Positions 53,534 through 63,604 of a stretch of DNA of 64,000 nucleotides are shown piece after piece (position 1 is the stretch's first letter; the number at the start of each line of letters is the position of its first letter). Source of the DNA: JAPOXR01 sp965199765. Its GTDB lineage: Bacteria > Pseudomonadota > Alphaproteobacteria > Rhodobacterales > Rhodobacteraceae. The notes under the pieces are model-generated. The model ran no database searches. It saw only the letters and a program-made list of their open reading frames with translations, and had not been told where the DNA came from. The stretch covers positions 1,426,001-1,490,000 of the forward strand of contig CBDATC010000002.1 of assembly GCA_965199765.1 (NCBI GenBank), written 5' to 3'. Position numbers and translations under genes: made by a program.

Positions 53534-54886
53534 TCAAGTCACTCGCGTCGGTTCCTTCAAGGTAACCAATTCCTCTGCAGCGGTGGGATGGACCGCCACC
53601 GTGCGGTCGAAATCCTCTTTGGTTGCGTTCATCTTCACTGCCAATCCTGCAAGCTGAATCAGTTCAGCGGAATTCGGCCCTGCCATGTGGACGCCAAGCA
53701 CGCGCCTCGTTCGGCGGCAGACAACAAGCTTCATAAATATCCGCTCCTCCCTGCCCGCGATAACTCCCGACAATGGCCGGAATCGAGTGCTGTAGATTTC
53801 AACAGGGCCTTTCCGACATGCCGATTCTTCGGTGAGACCGACGCTGCCGACTTCCGGCCGGGTGAAAACAGCCGTTGGCACGTCATCGTGATCAGCGGAG
53901 GTGGGGTTTCCCTTGAATACGGTTTCCACAAATGCCGCGGCCTCTCGGATCGCGACAGGCGTAAGATTGACCCGGTCCGTGGCATCACCGACAGCGAATA
54001 TCGAAGGCACGGAGGACTGCGAATGCGCATTGACCATGACTTCACCGGCTTTGCCAAATTTAACACCGACGTTTTCTAATCCCAGACCGGATGTGTTCGG
54101 GCGTCGGCCAGTCGCATAAAGAACCATGTCGAAGTCGTCCGTGCCGCCCCGAGCGCTGGTAACTGAAATTCCGCGTTCCTTTTTCTCAACATTGACAACA
54201 TCCGTCTCCAAGCAGATCGTAACGCCGCGCTCCGCCATCGCGTTCGCGACATGCTCCCTCAATTCGTTGTCAAATCCCCGCAGCACCTGTTCGCCTCGGT
54301 AATACTGCGTGACTTTGCATCCCATCCCCTCGAATATGCAGGCAAACTCGCAAGCGATGTATCCGCCGCCAACCACAAGAATGCGGTTGGGAAGTTCATC
54401 AAGGAGGAACATATCATTTGAGCACTTCACATGTTCGATGCCAGGAATCGATGGAAGAAACGGTTTTCCGCCGACGGCAATCAGTATGTGCTTTGCAGTT
54501 TTTTTCCGGCCGTCGGCAAGACGGACGCAGTGTGAATTCTCCACTATCGCCCGCATATCGAACACCTCGACCCCGGCATTTGCAAGATTGTTGCGGTACA
54601 TCTGTTCAAGCCGGTCGATTTCGCGATCCTTCGCCGCACGAAAACTCGGCCAGTCAAAGGACACCGGGCCGGTGGTCCAGCCAAAACCTCTTGCATCCTT
54701 GAAAGCGTGCGAAAAATCAGCGGCATTCACCATCAGCTTCTTCGGCACGCAGCCGCGAATGACGCAGGTGCCTCCCATACGCGATTCCTCGGCGAGACCT
54801 ACTCTTGCTCCTGTCTCGCTGGCAAGACGTGCCGCCCGCACGCCGCCTGAACCGCCGCCGATCAAAAAAAGATCATAATCAAACAT
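53534..54886 (-). CDS. gor: Glutathione-disulfide reductase
   Basis: The protein of about 450 residues (start taken at MFDYDLFLIGGGSGG; the frame opens 30 bp earlier) has the FAD site GGGSGGVRAAR, the redox disulfide in GGTCVIRGCVPKKL, the NADPH site VVGGGYIACEFA and the C-terminal HPTAAEELVTL with the catalytic His-Glu pair. It keeps glutathione reduced with NADPH. It is 33 bp after rpiA, which supplies the pentose phosphate route, so the two are likely co-transcribed. Confidence 0.92.
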   Translation of the reverse strand: MFDYDLFLIGGGSGGVRAARLASETGARVGLAEESRMGGTCVIRGCVPKKLMVNAADFSHAFKDARGFGWTTGPVSFDWPSFRAAKDREIDRLEQMYRNNLANAGVEVFDMRAIVENSHCVRLADGRKKTAKHILIAVGGKPFLPSIPGIEHVKCSNDMFLLDELPNRILVVGGGYIACEFACIFEGMGCKVTQYYRGEQVLRGFDNELREHVANAMAERGVTICLETDVVNVEKKERGISVTSARGGTDDFDMVLYATGRRPNTSGLGLENVGVKFGKAGEVMVNAHSQSSVPSIFAVGDATDRVNLTPVAIREAAAFVETVFKGNPTSADHDDVPTAVFTRPEVGSVGLTEESACRKGPVEIYSTRFRPLSGVIAGREERIFMKLVVCRRTRRVLGVHMAGPNSAELIQLAGLAVKMNATKEDFDRTVAVHPTAAEELVTLKEPTRVT

Positions 54887-54919
54887 TGTCGTTCCCATGT
54901 CATCCACCAAAACCAACCA

Positions 54920-55642
54920 TCACCTGTCGGGGCCATAAACTTGAACCGAACCGTCCGGCTGGCCGATCACAGCCAACGAGCACATATTGATGAACAATCC
55001 GGTTTCAACGATGCCAGGGATGTTCTGCAGCGCTTGTTCGAAAATTTTCGGATCAGGAATCGCTGTCAACTCTGCATCAAGAATAAAATTCCCGCCATCC
55101 GTAATGAAGCGTTCTCCATCACATAGGCGCCTCTGGGTGATGTCAACTTTTCTGCCGAGCAGCCTTTCGCTTTCCTGCTCGATCTTTTTACAAGTAGCCG
55201 TGTGACCAAATTTCTCGATTTCTATCGGCAGGTGAAAATTTCCAAGAGTCGCCACGCGTTTGCTGCTGTCGGCAATGACGATGAACTTTTCGGAAGAGGC
55301 CGCGACGATTTTTTCTCTTAGAAGAGCTCCGCCTCCACCCTTGATCAAATTGAATGAAGGGTCGATTTCATCGGCGCCGTCAACAGTCAGGTCGAGTCTG
55401 TCCACAACTTTCAAATCAACGATGTTCAATCCTGCTGCATTTGCTCGTTCGTGCGTCTTGTTGGACGTTGCGACAACCTTGATATCCAGACCGGATGAGG
55501 CCAATTGCCCAATCGCATCGATAAAGTAATTTGCAGTCGATCCTGTTCCCAAACCGATGTTCATGCCCGTCCGTATGAAGCCGAGAACATACTCTGCTGC
55601 TGCGCGTTTTCCGGTTTCAGTCGCGACTTGATTGGCTGACAT
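54920..55642 (-). CDS. rpiA: Ribose-5-phosphate isomerase A
   Basis: The 240-residue enzyme interconverts ribose and ribulose 5-phosphates. Signature segments are IGLGTGSTANYFIDAIG, the catalytic DGADEIDPSFNLIKGGGGALLREKI region (Asp, Asp, Lys), and VTDGGNFILDAEL-like ITDGGNFILDAEL near residue 180. It is first in an rpiA-gor pair. Confidence 0.94.
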   Translation of the reverse strand: MSANQVATETGKRAAAEYVLGFIRTGMNIGLGTGSTANYFIDAIGQLASSGLDIKVVATSNKTHERANAAGLNIVDLKVVDRLDLTVDGADEIDPSFNLIKGGGGALLREKIVAASSEKFIVIADSSKRVATLGNFHLPIEIEKFGHTATCKKIEQESERLLGRKVDITQRRLCDGERFITDGGNFILDAELTAIPDPKIFEQALQNIPGIVETGLFINMCSLAVIGQPDGSVQVYGPDR

Positions 55643-56180
55643 AGCGAACTCCTAAGCATTGAAGCAGCAAACACGCGGTCCACAACCGCGGTCGACTGAG
55701 TTTAGCAGTGAAATTGTGATTAAATCTGTTTCCGCATGTTCGCACTGCAGACGAAAGCGAAGAACCGATCAGCACTGTATATTCTGATGCAATAAGCGGC
55801 AAAGCGTCATGTGGAATGTTAGTAAGAATGCCCCGCACTCATTTCCGATTCTGCGTCTAAGCTGAAGATTCAAATCATTTTCCCAACAAGATTCACATAG
55901 TCGTTTTTCACTAGCACATAGGCAACTGAATCCCCTTGCTGATGAGATAAGCCTATCAGACGACACTGACGATCAACTTGAGTTTTGAAATGCCGCGCGT
56001 TCCAATGAGAACCGCCAAACAAGCGCAAGCTGCCAGCCCCTCAAGATCCTTTCAAACAATCTGCCCGATTGCCGGGTTTTGTCGGGACGCTGAGCCATAC
56101 AAAGCAACTTTAACCTGCTTGCCGTCAAAACGGGAGAAAGCTTGCCGCATCTGAATTTCCGCCCTTGACAATGCAACAAT
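55643..56180. other. 540-bp stretch without a recognisable gene
   Basis: No frame shows family features. It includes the rpiA promoter and the 3' region of the converging or following MBL gene. Small open frames here look random. Confidence 0.35.
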
Positions 56181-57062
56181 TCAGATTCCGTTGACCGGAA
56201 CTTTCAGCGTCGGATTTCCTGCATTGTCTTGCGGCACTTCGCCGGCGCGCATATTGACCTGCAGCGCTGGCAGGATCAGTCGAGGCATGGACAATGTCGC
56301 GTCACGCGTGTTTCTCAGTTTGACGAACTCTTCGCGTGTTGCAGCTTGCTTGAGATGAATGTTTTGTTCTTTTTCTTCGCCAACGGTGGTTTCCCAAGCG
56401 ACGGGTCGTCCGCCCGGGCCGTAGTCATGGCAAATGAAGAGCCGCAATTCGTCGGGGAATGACAGTATTTTCTGAATGGAGTCGTAGAGCTGTCCAGCGT
56501 CTCCTCCGGGGAAATCGGCTCGTGCCGACCCGCCGTCAGGCATAAAAAGTGTGTCGCCCGTGAATCCACAATCTCCAATGATATGCATCATGCACGCAGG
56601 TGTGTGCCCTGGAGTGGCGATCGCAATGCAGTCCAGAGAACCGAGTGTGTAGACGTCGCCATCCTCAAACAGCATGTCGAACTGTGAGCCGTCGCGCTGG
56701 AATTCAGTCCCTTCATTAAAAATCTTTCCAAAGGTCTCCTGCACTTCCAAAATCCGTGCGCCGATCCCGGTTTTTCCACCAAGGCGGTCCTTTAAGTATG
56801 GTGCGGCCGACAGATGGTCCGCATGCACATGAGACTCAATGATCCATTCGACTTTCAGCTGTTCGTCTTCAATGAAAGCCGCCAGTTTATCCGCGCTTGC
56901 CGAAGTTATGCGTCCTGCTGCGTAGTCAATGTCCATAACGCTGTCGATGACCGCGCATGCAAGCGTCTCCGGATCAATAACAACATAAGAGACCGTATTC
57001 GTTGCACCGTCGAAAAAGGCTTTAACGGAAGGATGCTGATCCATCCGCGGCACCGCTGACAT
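56181..57062 (-). CDS. Metallo-beta-lactamase-fold hydrolase (persulfide dioxygenase/Blh-like)
   Basis: AAGGA upstream sets the start at ATG 57062, giving 293 residues; the frame extends upstream to 57356 but that part looks non-coding. The MBL motif HVHADHLSAAPYL, GHTPACMMHIIG, FTGDTLFMPDGGSARADFPGG and a C-terminal HDYGPGGR match the glyoxalase II-like Blh/ETHE1-type group, which handles glutathione persulfide or bacterial sulfide. It is divergent from the denD-like gene. Exact substrate not shown by the sequence. Confidence 0.86.
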   Translation of the reverse strand: MSAVPRMDQHPSVKAFFDGATNTVSYVVIDPETLACAVIDSVMDIDYAAGRITSASADKLAAFIEDEQLKVEWIIESHVHADHLSAAPYLKDRLGGKTGIGARILEVQETFGKIFNEGTEFQRDGSQFDMLFEDGDVYTLGSLDCIAIATPGHTPACMMHIIGDCGFTGDTLFMPDGGSARADFPGGDAGQLYDSIQKILSFPDELRLFICHDYGPGGRPVAWETTVGEEKEQNIHLKQAATREEFVKLRNTRDATLSMPRLILPALQVNMRAGEVPQDNAGNPTLKVPVNGI

Positions 57063-57392
57063 TGCTGTATCCTTTCTTTTGCATTGCCGGGTCACTGCCG
57101 CAGTCGCTGACTGCGCAATAGCGTCAGTTCGGACAATGTCTAATGAGCTGAAAAATTTCAACACCGAACTTGATAAATTGCCGGATCGGTGCGCAAGGTT
57201 TTTCAGCAATAGGAACTCAGATCGCTTCACCAGCCCAAGATCACAGATGGATCGCTGAATGAAGCCGGAGATAGCCATGACCATGATGGCTGGGCTTGAT
57301 GGTGTTTTGGCTGTCCTCGGACAAACCTGTTGGACAATTTGATCCGTCATGTTCAATTCTTGTTGGGTTAAAGAATGCTAGGAGGAAAAACG

Positions 57393-58379
57393 GTGACTAG
57401 AATATTGGTTGTTGGCGGCGGCGGCATGGTTGGCCAAAAGCTCGCTTGCCGCTTGGCGACAGTAGGACTCAATGGCGTAATTCCCGACGAATTGACGCTC
57501 TTCGATCTCTCCTATCCGGAATCCGGGAAGGATTTTGGACATCGCATCGAAGGCAATCTAGCAACGCGTGACACAACCAATCAATTGTCCGCTCAGCGTT
57601 TCGACGTGATTTTCTTTCTTGCCGCCATCGTTTCAGGGGAGGCGGAGAGGGACTTCAATAAGGGTTGGGAAGTTAATCTTTTCGCGCTCTGGCAGTTTCT
57701 GGAAGCACTGCGGAATGAACACGTCAAGAGCAAAGAAATTTACCGGCCGCGTCTGGTTTTCGCTTCCACAACCGGTGTTTACGGACCGCCGTTTGACGGT
57801 GCGGTGAATGACCGCCAAATCTGCGAACCGCGCTCTTCGTATGGAGCGCAAAAAGTCTGCGCTGAAATGATCGTCAGCGACTTTAGCCGCAAGGGCTTCA
57901 TTGACGGCATTTCAATCCGTCTTCCAACGATCTGCGTTAGACCCGGCAAACCCAATGCAGCGGCATCGTCATTCTTCTCCAACATTATTCGTGAGCCGTT
58001 GAACGGTCGCGAGACGGTGCTTCCGGTTGCGCGATCGATGCGACATATGCATGCTTCTCCGCGTTCCGCCGCTCGCTTCTTCACTCACGCCGCCGAACTT
58101 GACAGCGGGCTGCTGGAAGGACGGCGAGCATTGAACATGCCTTCGCTCACCTGTTCCGTCGCCGAACAGATTGACGCACTTCGATCAGTCGCTGGAGAAA
58201 AGACCGTATCTCTCGTTCGCGAAGAACCGGATCAATTCATCGAGTCCATCGTGTCGTCCTGGCCGACTGGTTTCGAAGCCGACCGGGCGAAGCTCTTGGG
58301 ATTCACCGCCGAGGAGGAATTTGCCGAGATCGTGCAGATATACATTGAAGACGACCTGCCGCTCGATTCGGCCAAGTGA
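57393..58379 (+). CDS. denD: NAD-dependent epimerase/dehydratase, D-erythronate dehydrogenase-like
   Basis: GGAGG at 57381-57385 fixes the start at GTG 57393, giving 328 residues. The extended SDR has ILVVGGGGMVGQKL (NAD), the active Ser/Thr in FASTTGVYGPPF and the Tyr-Lys pair in SYGAQKVCAEM. SIRLPTICVRPGKPNAAAS and HMHASPRSAARF match the DenD/HdhD branch oxidising D-erythronate-type four-carbon acids. It is followed after 40 bp by a fumarylacetoacetase-family gene. The den pathway partners (kinase, isomerase) are not nearby. Confidence 0.75.
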   Translation: MTRILVVGGGGMVGQKLACRLATVGLNGVIPDELTLFDLSYPESGKDFGHRIEGNLATRDTTNQLSAQRFDVIFFLAAIVSGEAERDFNKGWEVNLFALWQFLEALRNEHVKSKEIYRPRLVFASTTGVYGPPFDGAVNDRQICEPRSSYGAQKVCAEMIVSDFSRKGFIDGISIRLPTICVRPGKPNAAASSFFSNIIREPLNGRETVLPVARSMRHMHASPRSAARFFTHAAELDSGLLEGRRALNMPSLTCSVAEQIDALRSVAGEKTVSLVREEPDQFIESIVSSWPTGFEADRAKLLGFTAEEEFAEIVQIYIEDDLPLDSAK

Positions 58380-58419
58380 TTTACCTCTCTAAAATTCCGC
58401 GCAGCCATTGGAGTCCCAA

Positions 58420-59568
58420 ATGGATTTGAAAATCCCCAATACCGGCGCTTGGCTTGGACGGGTCCATTTGCCCGCAACCGGCCCCGCCGTCATCACCATC
58501 CGCGATGGACAGGTGGTTGATTTGACCTGCCGCAGAGCACCGACGGTGCGGGACATTTGCGAAATGCAAGATCCCGCTTCTTTTGTGCAGTCCGCCAGCG
58601 GAAATCTGATCGGCTCATTGGAATCCATTGAGCGGAACTCAGTCGAAGGCGAGGATGACGAGAACCTTCCGAGACTGCTGGCTGCCTGCGATCTGCAGGT
58701 CATCAAGGCCGCCGGCGTGACCTTCGCCCGCTCGATGGTCGAACGAGTGATTGAAGAGCGCGCCGCGGGCGACCCATCCAAAGCCGAAAGCATTCGAACC
58801 CGGATCAAAGCGCGCATCGGACCGCGTCTCAACACGATCAAACCCGGCTCGCACCTGGCAGACAAAATTAAAGAAGCGATGATCGCCGAAGGAATCTGGT
58901 CGCAGTATCTCGAAGTCGGCATAGGTCCTGACGCGGAGATTTTCACCAAATGCCCGGTATTGGCTGCTGTCGGTTCGGGCGCGCGCATCGGGATTCATCC
59001 AAGATCGGCGTGGAATAATCCGGAGCCTGAATTGGTTTTGGTCGTGAATTCACGTGGACAGATCATCGGCGCCTCGCTTGGCAACGATGTCAATCTGCGG
59101 GATTTCGAAGGCCGCTCGGCGCTGCTTCTTGGCAAATCCAAAGACAACAACGCTTCCACCGCAATCGGACCGATGATCCGACTCTTTGATGAAAGCTTCT
59201 CGCTAGATGCAGCAATGGCAATGGAAATCAAGATGCGAATCTCCGGGATCGATGGATTTTTACTCGAAGACACCAGTCGAATGCGTGAAATCAGCAGAGA
59301 TCCAAACAATCTCGTTGCACAAACCATCAATGAAAACCACGCCTATCCTGACGGATTCGCACTGTTCTGCGGAACCCCATTCGTACCGATCAAGGACCGG
59401 GATACGGCTGGCGAAGGATTTACCCATCACATCGATGATCTAGTTGAGATCGAATCGCCAGAACTTGGTCGGTTGAGCAACCGTGTTGGTCATTGCGCAG
59501 ATTGCAGACGATGGGATTTCTCGGTTTCGCATTTAATGCGCAATCTCGCGATGCGGGGGTTGCTTTGA
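58420..59568 (+). CDS. Fumarylacetoacetate hydrolase-family protein
   Basis: GGAG sets the start at ATG 58420 (382 residues); a TTG frame opens 12 bp earlier. The FAH fold shows AAGVTFARSMVERVIEERA, the metal and substrate region PELVLVVNSRGQIIGASLGN, DVNLRDFEGRSALLL, and a C-terminal GEGFTHHIDDLVEIESPELG. Family members cleave or dehydrate beta-diketo and sugar-acid substrates; sugar-acid dehydratase-type activity would fit the denD-like neighbour. Likely in one operon with it. Confidence 0.83.
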   Translation: MDLKIPNTGAWLGRVHLPATGPAVITIRDGQVVDLTCRRAPTVRDICEMQDPASFVQSASGNLIGSLESIERNSVEGEDDENLPRLLAACDLQVIKAAGVTFARSMVERVIEERAAGDPSKAESIRTRIKARIGPRLNTIKPGSHLADKIKEAMIAEGIWSQYLEVGIGPDAEIFTKCPVLAAVGSGARIGIHPRSAWNNPEPELVLVVNSRGQIIGASLGNDVNLRDFEGRSALLLGKSKDNNASTAIGPMIRLFDESFSLDAAMAMEIKMRISGIDGFLLEDTSRMREISRDPNNLVAQTINENHAYPDGFALFCGTPFVPIKDRDTAGEGFTHHIDDLVEIESPELGRLSNRVGHCADCRRWDFSVSHLMRNLAMRGLL

Positions 59569-59757
59569 ATCCATGGCCTTTTTGCTTGACGCACATCATC
59601 AGCCAGACATTAAGCTGGTTGTGTGCGAGGCTCGATTAACAACGCTAAATTTAACGAATTTTTGGTATTCTTCCTTTCGGTCACATTGGCAGTCCGATTC
59701 TACTTTGAACTGCCAAACGATATAGTCAATATTTGGAGTTTATCGGCGAACCTTGCT

Positions 59758-59844
59758 ATGCCAAACCGGAATCCGGTTACCCTCAAATAGGCCCGTGAAG
59801 CCGCCGGACTGTCGCTGGAGGAAGTCGTCAAGAAACTCAGAATC
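59758..59844 (+). pseudogene. XRE-type helix-turn-helix gene stub with in-frame stop
   Basis: The frame reads MPNRNPVTLK, then a TAG stop at 59788-59790 (a one-base change from a Gln codon), then AREAAGLSLEEVVKKLRI, the start of an XRE/ImmA-linked HTH domain. It breaks off where the IS remnant begins. It is a doubly inactivated gene. The rest of 59569-59757 is non-coding as far as I see. Confidence 0.6.
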
Positions 59845-59862
59845 GTTGCAGCACGAGACGTT

Positions 59863-60031
59863 CCTGCTGACCGATCAGATGATGCGCATGAACATCTGAA
59901 CCGGCTTCACCCCCCCCCTTTAGCCACCGCCCCCGGAGAGCTTCCTGTCTCAGGAAGGCGCTCCCGCTCGCCGCGAAAGCCGGACCGGAGCTCCAAAGGC
60001 CGGCATCGTCGAGGAATTTTGCAAAAGGCTC
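59863..60031 (+). mobile_element. Solo 3' end of the IS5/IS1182-like element
   Basis: It starts inside the last codons of the transposase (TDQMMRMNI and stop), includes a run of nine C at about 59911-59919, and ends with the terminal repeat GAGGAATTTTGCAAAAGGCTC. It inserted into or replaced the HTH gene. Confidence 0.85.
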
Positions 60032-60095
60032 AATTGTCAGGGGGTGATCTGCTGGTTCAAGGAAACAGCGAGCATTCCTCAAAAGTGAATCGGTT

Positions 60096-60773
60096 TCACT
60101 CTTCCGTCCAGCACGGCGCCGTCCGTATAGCAGAAAGCACTGCGTGAAACCGCGCCATCGGCATGATCGCCAGCATCAAAGGACTTTGCCATCGCAGTTC
60201 CACGGACTGGCTGGAAACTTCGTTCGAAGTTCCAATCCGACCGACTGGCGAAAATTCAATTTCGTTCACGGACCATTTTAGGCCCTTGGACTGCCCTCTG
60301 ACCGTCCCGAGCGGAAACAAGGACAAACGAGTGCCCTCCGGCAAATGCAGCGCCAGCTTCGGCGGGCATAGAAAACAGACATCTGTTTCTGTTAAGAGAA
60401 GAATTTTCTTGGTTTTGTAGCGTGCGAGCACATTGAGTGAAGCCAAACCATGGTCGAGGCGTGGATGAACAACGCCAACAGCCACATAAAATGGCGCTTC
60501 GACCGTGTCGACGCACTTGTCTAAATCCGTCGTATCCTGACCGGTTAAATGCTTGATGGCTTCGAGTGGAATTTTCTGGATTGCCGAAAATGATAATGAA
60601 TCCATGTCACCGATAACCCTTTGAGGAACGAAACCATATTCCAAGGCTGTTTGCGCACCACCGTCGGCGCAAATGAGGTTAGGCGCAGCATTCAGAGCCT
60701 GATCCAATGTCGCTGGCTCGACGGATCCCGATCCGAGTATCGTTACACCGCTCCGACAGCACAAAACTTTCAT
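60096..60773 (-). CDS. thiN: Thiamine diphosphokinase
   Basis: The 225-residue protein has the TPK signature: LICADGGAQTALEYGFVPQ, RVIGDMDSLS and LTGQDTTDLDKCV (Asp residues binding Mg-ATP), a variable nucleotide region VGVVHPRLDHGLASLNVL, and a C-terminal thiamine-binding beta domain. It adds diphosphate to thiamine. The motif normally read GGRLDHxL is here VHPRLDHGL. Its stop lies 65 bp from the IS remnant. Single gene. Confidence 0.8.
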   Translation of the reverse strand: MKVLCCRSGVTILGSGSVEPATLDQALNAAPNLICADGGAQTALEYGFVPQRVIGDMDSLSFSAIQKIPLEAIKHLTGQDTTDLDKCVDTVEAPFYVAVGVVHPRLDHGLASLNVLARYKTKKILLLTETDVCFLCPPKLALHLPEGTRLSLFPLGTVRGQSKGLKWSVNEIEFSPVGRIGTSNEVSSQSVELRWQSPLMLAIMPMARFHAVLSAIRTAPCWTEE

Positions 60774-60845
60774 TTCTGTTTTACCGAGCAGTGATCGCCG
60801 ACATCACAACACGCGCAAGCATAGGAGTTGCTTTCTGCGCTTTTG

Positions 60846-62495
60846 CTACAGAAGCCGCGATCGCCACAATGCCGCGCTGATAAAGTCAGCAAAAAGCGGA
60901 TGGGGGCTGAATGGTCGCGACTTTAGCTCTGGGTGGTATTGCACGCCGATGAACCAAGGGTGGTCAGGAATTTCAACGATCTCAGGCAATCTGCCGTCCG
61001 GCGACATTCCTGAAAATCTTACTCCGCTTCTTTCGAGTTGGCATTTGTACTTTAGAGCCACTTCATAACGATGACGATGACGTTCTGATATCTGCTGCGA
61101 TCCATAGATTTCAGCGGCCCGGCTGCCTGGCGCTAAAACCGCCGGGTAGGCTCCAAGTCGCATAGTAGCTCCTCTTGGATCATCGCGGCGGCGCACAAGA
61201 GTCTCGTTTCCCCGAAGCCACTCGCCAAGATGATAAACGACAGGTTCGATTTGGCTGCAATGAAGTGTTTGATCAGCCTCGAACTCCTCGGAACCGGCAT
61301 TTTCGATTCCGAGCAAATTTCGGACCATTTCTATGACCGCCAACTGCATACCGAAGCAGATGCCCAAAAAAGGCACATCATGCTTCCGCGCAAAACCGGC
61401 CGCCCGGATCTTGCCTTCGGAGCCCCGAGATCCAAAACCGCCGGGAATAAGAATCGCATCGGTGCCCTCAAGGTAAGGGATTGGATCCTCGTGCTCGAAC
61501 ACTTCCGCTTGAATCCAGTTCGGCCGGATCTTTACCCGATTAGCGATTCCTCCATGCATCAATGCTTCATTGATCGATTTGTAAGCATCCTCCAAGCCGG
61601 TGTATTTTCCAACAATTGTGACTTTGACTTCGCCCTCCACATCGGAAATTCGGCTGGCGACTTCACCCCACGGCTCCAGACATGCGGGTGGTTCCGGATC
61701 AATTCCGAAAGCGGCGAGAACCGCGCGGTCCAGTCCCTGTCTGTGATACGTCATCGGCGCGTCATAGATTGAAGCGAGGTCCGGAGCCGAAACCACTGAA
61801 TCTGAACCGACATTGCAAAACAGTGCGATTTTCTCACGCTCCTTAGGAGGAAGCGCATCCGCAGAGCGGCAAACCAGGACGTTCGGAGAAATGCCAATCG
61901 ATCGCAGCTCCTTAACCGAATGCTGGGTCGGCTTCGTTTTCAATTCGTTACAGGCATTGATAAACGGGATCAGCGTGACATGAATGAATACGCACTGTTC
62001 CCTTGGACGGCTTTGGGAAAACTGCCGAATGGCCTCGTAAAACGGCAGCCCTTCTATGTCGCCGACAGTGCCTCCGATCTCACACAGCATGAAATCTGTT
62101 TCACCTTCGCCATACTCGATAAATTCCCTGATTTCATTGGTTACATGCGGAATGACTTGTATCGTTTGACCAAGAAAATCACCGCGCCGCTCTCTCTCCA
62201 GGACAGTCGAATAAATCCGACCGGATGAAACACAATCCGAACTCCGAGCCGACACACCGGTGAATCGTTCATAATGTCCGATATCCAGATCGGTTTCCGC
62301 ACCGTCGTCCGTTACGAAGACCTCTCCATGCTCATATGGGCTCATCGTTCCCGGATCGACGTTGAGATAGGGGTCAAGCTTACGCAGCCTTACGGTATAT
62401 CCGCGAGACTGCAGGAGAGCGCCGAGCGCTGCCGACGTCAGTCCCTTGCCAAGCGAGGATACAACACCGCCGGTGACAAATATGTATCTTGTCAT
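60846..62495 (-). CDS. pyrG: CTP synthase
   Basis: With the start at ATG 62495 (MTRYIFVTGGVVSSLGKGLT, the standard opening) the protein has 549 residues. The N-terminal amidoligase shows YLNVDPGTMSPYEHGEVFV and CEIGGTVGDIEGLPFYEA; the C-terminal class I glutaminase has Cys in PFLGICFGMQLAVIE and the His-Glu pair in GVQYHPELKSRPFSPHPLF. It makes CTP from UTP. It follows secG, as in many alphaproteobacteria. The frame extends 38 codons upstream but that part is not conserved-looking. Confidence 0.95.
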   Translation of the reverse strand: MTRYIFVTGGVVSSLGKGLTSAALGALLQSRGYTVRLRKLDPYLNVDPGTMSPYEHGEVFVTDDGAETDLDIGHYERFTGVSARSSDCVSSGRIYSTVLERERRGDFLGQTIQVIPHVTNEIREFIEYGEGETDFMLCEIGGTVGDIEGLPFYEAIRQFSQSRPREQCVFIHVTLIPFINACNELKTKPTQHSVKELRSIGISPNVLVCRSADALPPKEREKIALFCNVGSDSVVSAPDLASIYDAPMTYHRQGLDRAVLAAFGIDPEPPACLEPWGEVASRISDVEGEVKVTIVGKYTGLEDAYKSINEALMHGGIANRVKIRPNWIQAEVFEHEDPIPYLEGTDAILIPGGFGSRGSEGKIRAAGFARKHDVPFLGICFGMQLAVIEMVRNLLGIENAGSEEFEADQTLHCSQIEPVVYHLGEWLRGNETLVRRRDDPRGATMRLGAYPAVLAPGSRAAEIYGSQQISERHRHRYEVALKYKCQLERSGVRFSGMSPDGRLPEIVEIPDHPWFIGVQYHPELKSRPFSPHPLFADFISAALWRSRLL

Positions 62496-62648
62496 TGTCC
62501 GTAATCTCCGCAAACCTAGCCCGTCGCATAAGGAAGCCAGCGACGCATACCTAGTCACGGACGAATAGAATGAGGATAAAACGACTAAACCGCAAGCTTT
62601 TTCTGCCAATCATTCGAAAGGCGCGTTAGAAATTCCTGTTGTTTGAAG

Positions 62649-63005
62649 CTACTCGGCCCTAGGCGGAAGCGCAGGTTCGTCCGACAGAACAGGTGGCAAA
62701 AGCGACTCGCCGTCCGTAGAAGTTCCTACGGATGAATCAATGGGCAAAGTATCGCCCACTCTCTCCAAAACCGAATCTTCGGCCTGTTCACTGGCTGTAA
62801 GAATGGTCAGGGTCAGTGAGCTCAGAAGAAATGCAACAGCGACCAGCCAAGTCGACTTACCCAGCGCGGTAGCTGCCTGACGTCCTGTCATGATACCGCC
62901 GCCGCCGCCGATGCCTAGACCACCGCCTTCCGAACGCTGCAGCAAGACGATTCCGATCAAGACCAGCGCCAAGACCAAATGAATGATAAGAGTAACGTTG
63001 CTCAT
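62649..63005 (-). CDS. secG: Preprotein translocase subunit SecG
   Basis: The 118-residue protein has two membrane helices (about 4-21 and 53-70) linked by GGGLGIGGGGGIMTGRQAAT, the Gly-rich SecG loop, and a Pro/Ser-rich acidic tail. It assists SecYE translocation. It is upstream of pyrG; the tpiA gene often found before it is missing. Confidence 0.92.
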   Translation of the reverse strand: MSNVTLIIHLVLALVLIGIVLLQRSEGGGLGIGGGGGIMTGRQAATALGKSTWLVAVAFLLSSLTLTILTASEQAEDSVLERVGDTLPIDSSVGTSTDGESLLPPVLSDEPALPPRAE

Positions 63006-63604
63006 GGCGCTTTGTAAAACCGAGTCGCGTAAGGTGATGGCGGGAAAGTAGGTATGATCGCAAATTTTTGCAAGTGGTTAATCTTCTCGTGCTGAAGTTC
63101 AGAACATCCAATCGTTCACTTTATCGGCTTTACCCAGTTCAGCCGCAGATTCCACTCTCGCTTCAATCCTCAAGTCTTGGTCAGCGCAAACTCCCGCCAG
63201 GCTAGTGCGGTCGCAATTGCGGTTAGGACACAACAAATGAACGAAAAAGTTAATTTGAGCCCGACTTCAAGGCAGATCGCATTCGCCGGCCGCGCCGCTA
63301 AAATGACAATGGCGTATTATCCCTCGCCCGTAGTCAAAGGGCGTGAGCTGTTACGGATGCGCTCAGAAAGCGGTATAATCTACCGTCCGGTGTAGCCAGT
63401 GTCTGCCGGGAAAGTCGATTCTGCTGTTCAAAGCCTTACTGCGCATAGAATTTCCTGTTGTTTGTGATTGCGAAGAAAGAGAGTAAGCCGAGTCGATTGA
63501 TGCATTCTCTGGAACAGCGGGTTGGAAGAAAAGTTTGTTCTGTGCGCTTGGCAGCGGTTCAAGCCTAACTGAACTTGAGCCGAAGGTTGTGGCGCGCCGG
63601 TTTG
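63006..63604. other. Intergenic stretch after the secG promoter
   Basis: No gene that I can support. A 52-codon plus-strand frame from ATG 63237 with a weak AGGA could be a small protein but has no recognisable feature. Confidence 0.3.

Noticed and set aside
57063..57356. N-terminal extension of the MBL gene
   Set aside because: AAGGA precedes the internal ATG at 57062 and homologous sequence starts there; the extension looks like leader DNA.
62496..62609. N-terminal extension of pyrG
   Set aside because: CTP synthases begin at MTRYIFVTGG; the upstream residues are not typical.
63540..63580. GGTTCAAGCC resembling a tRNA T-arm
   Set aside because: No acceptor, D or anticodon arms can be built around it.
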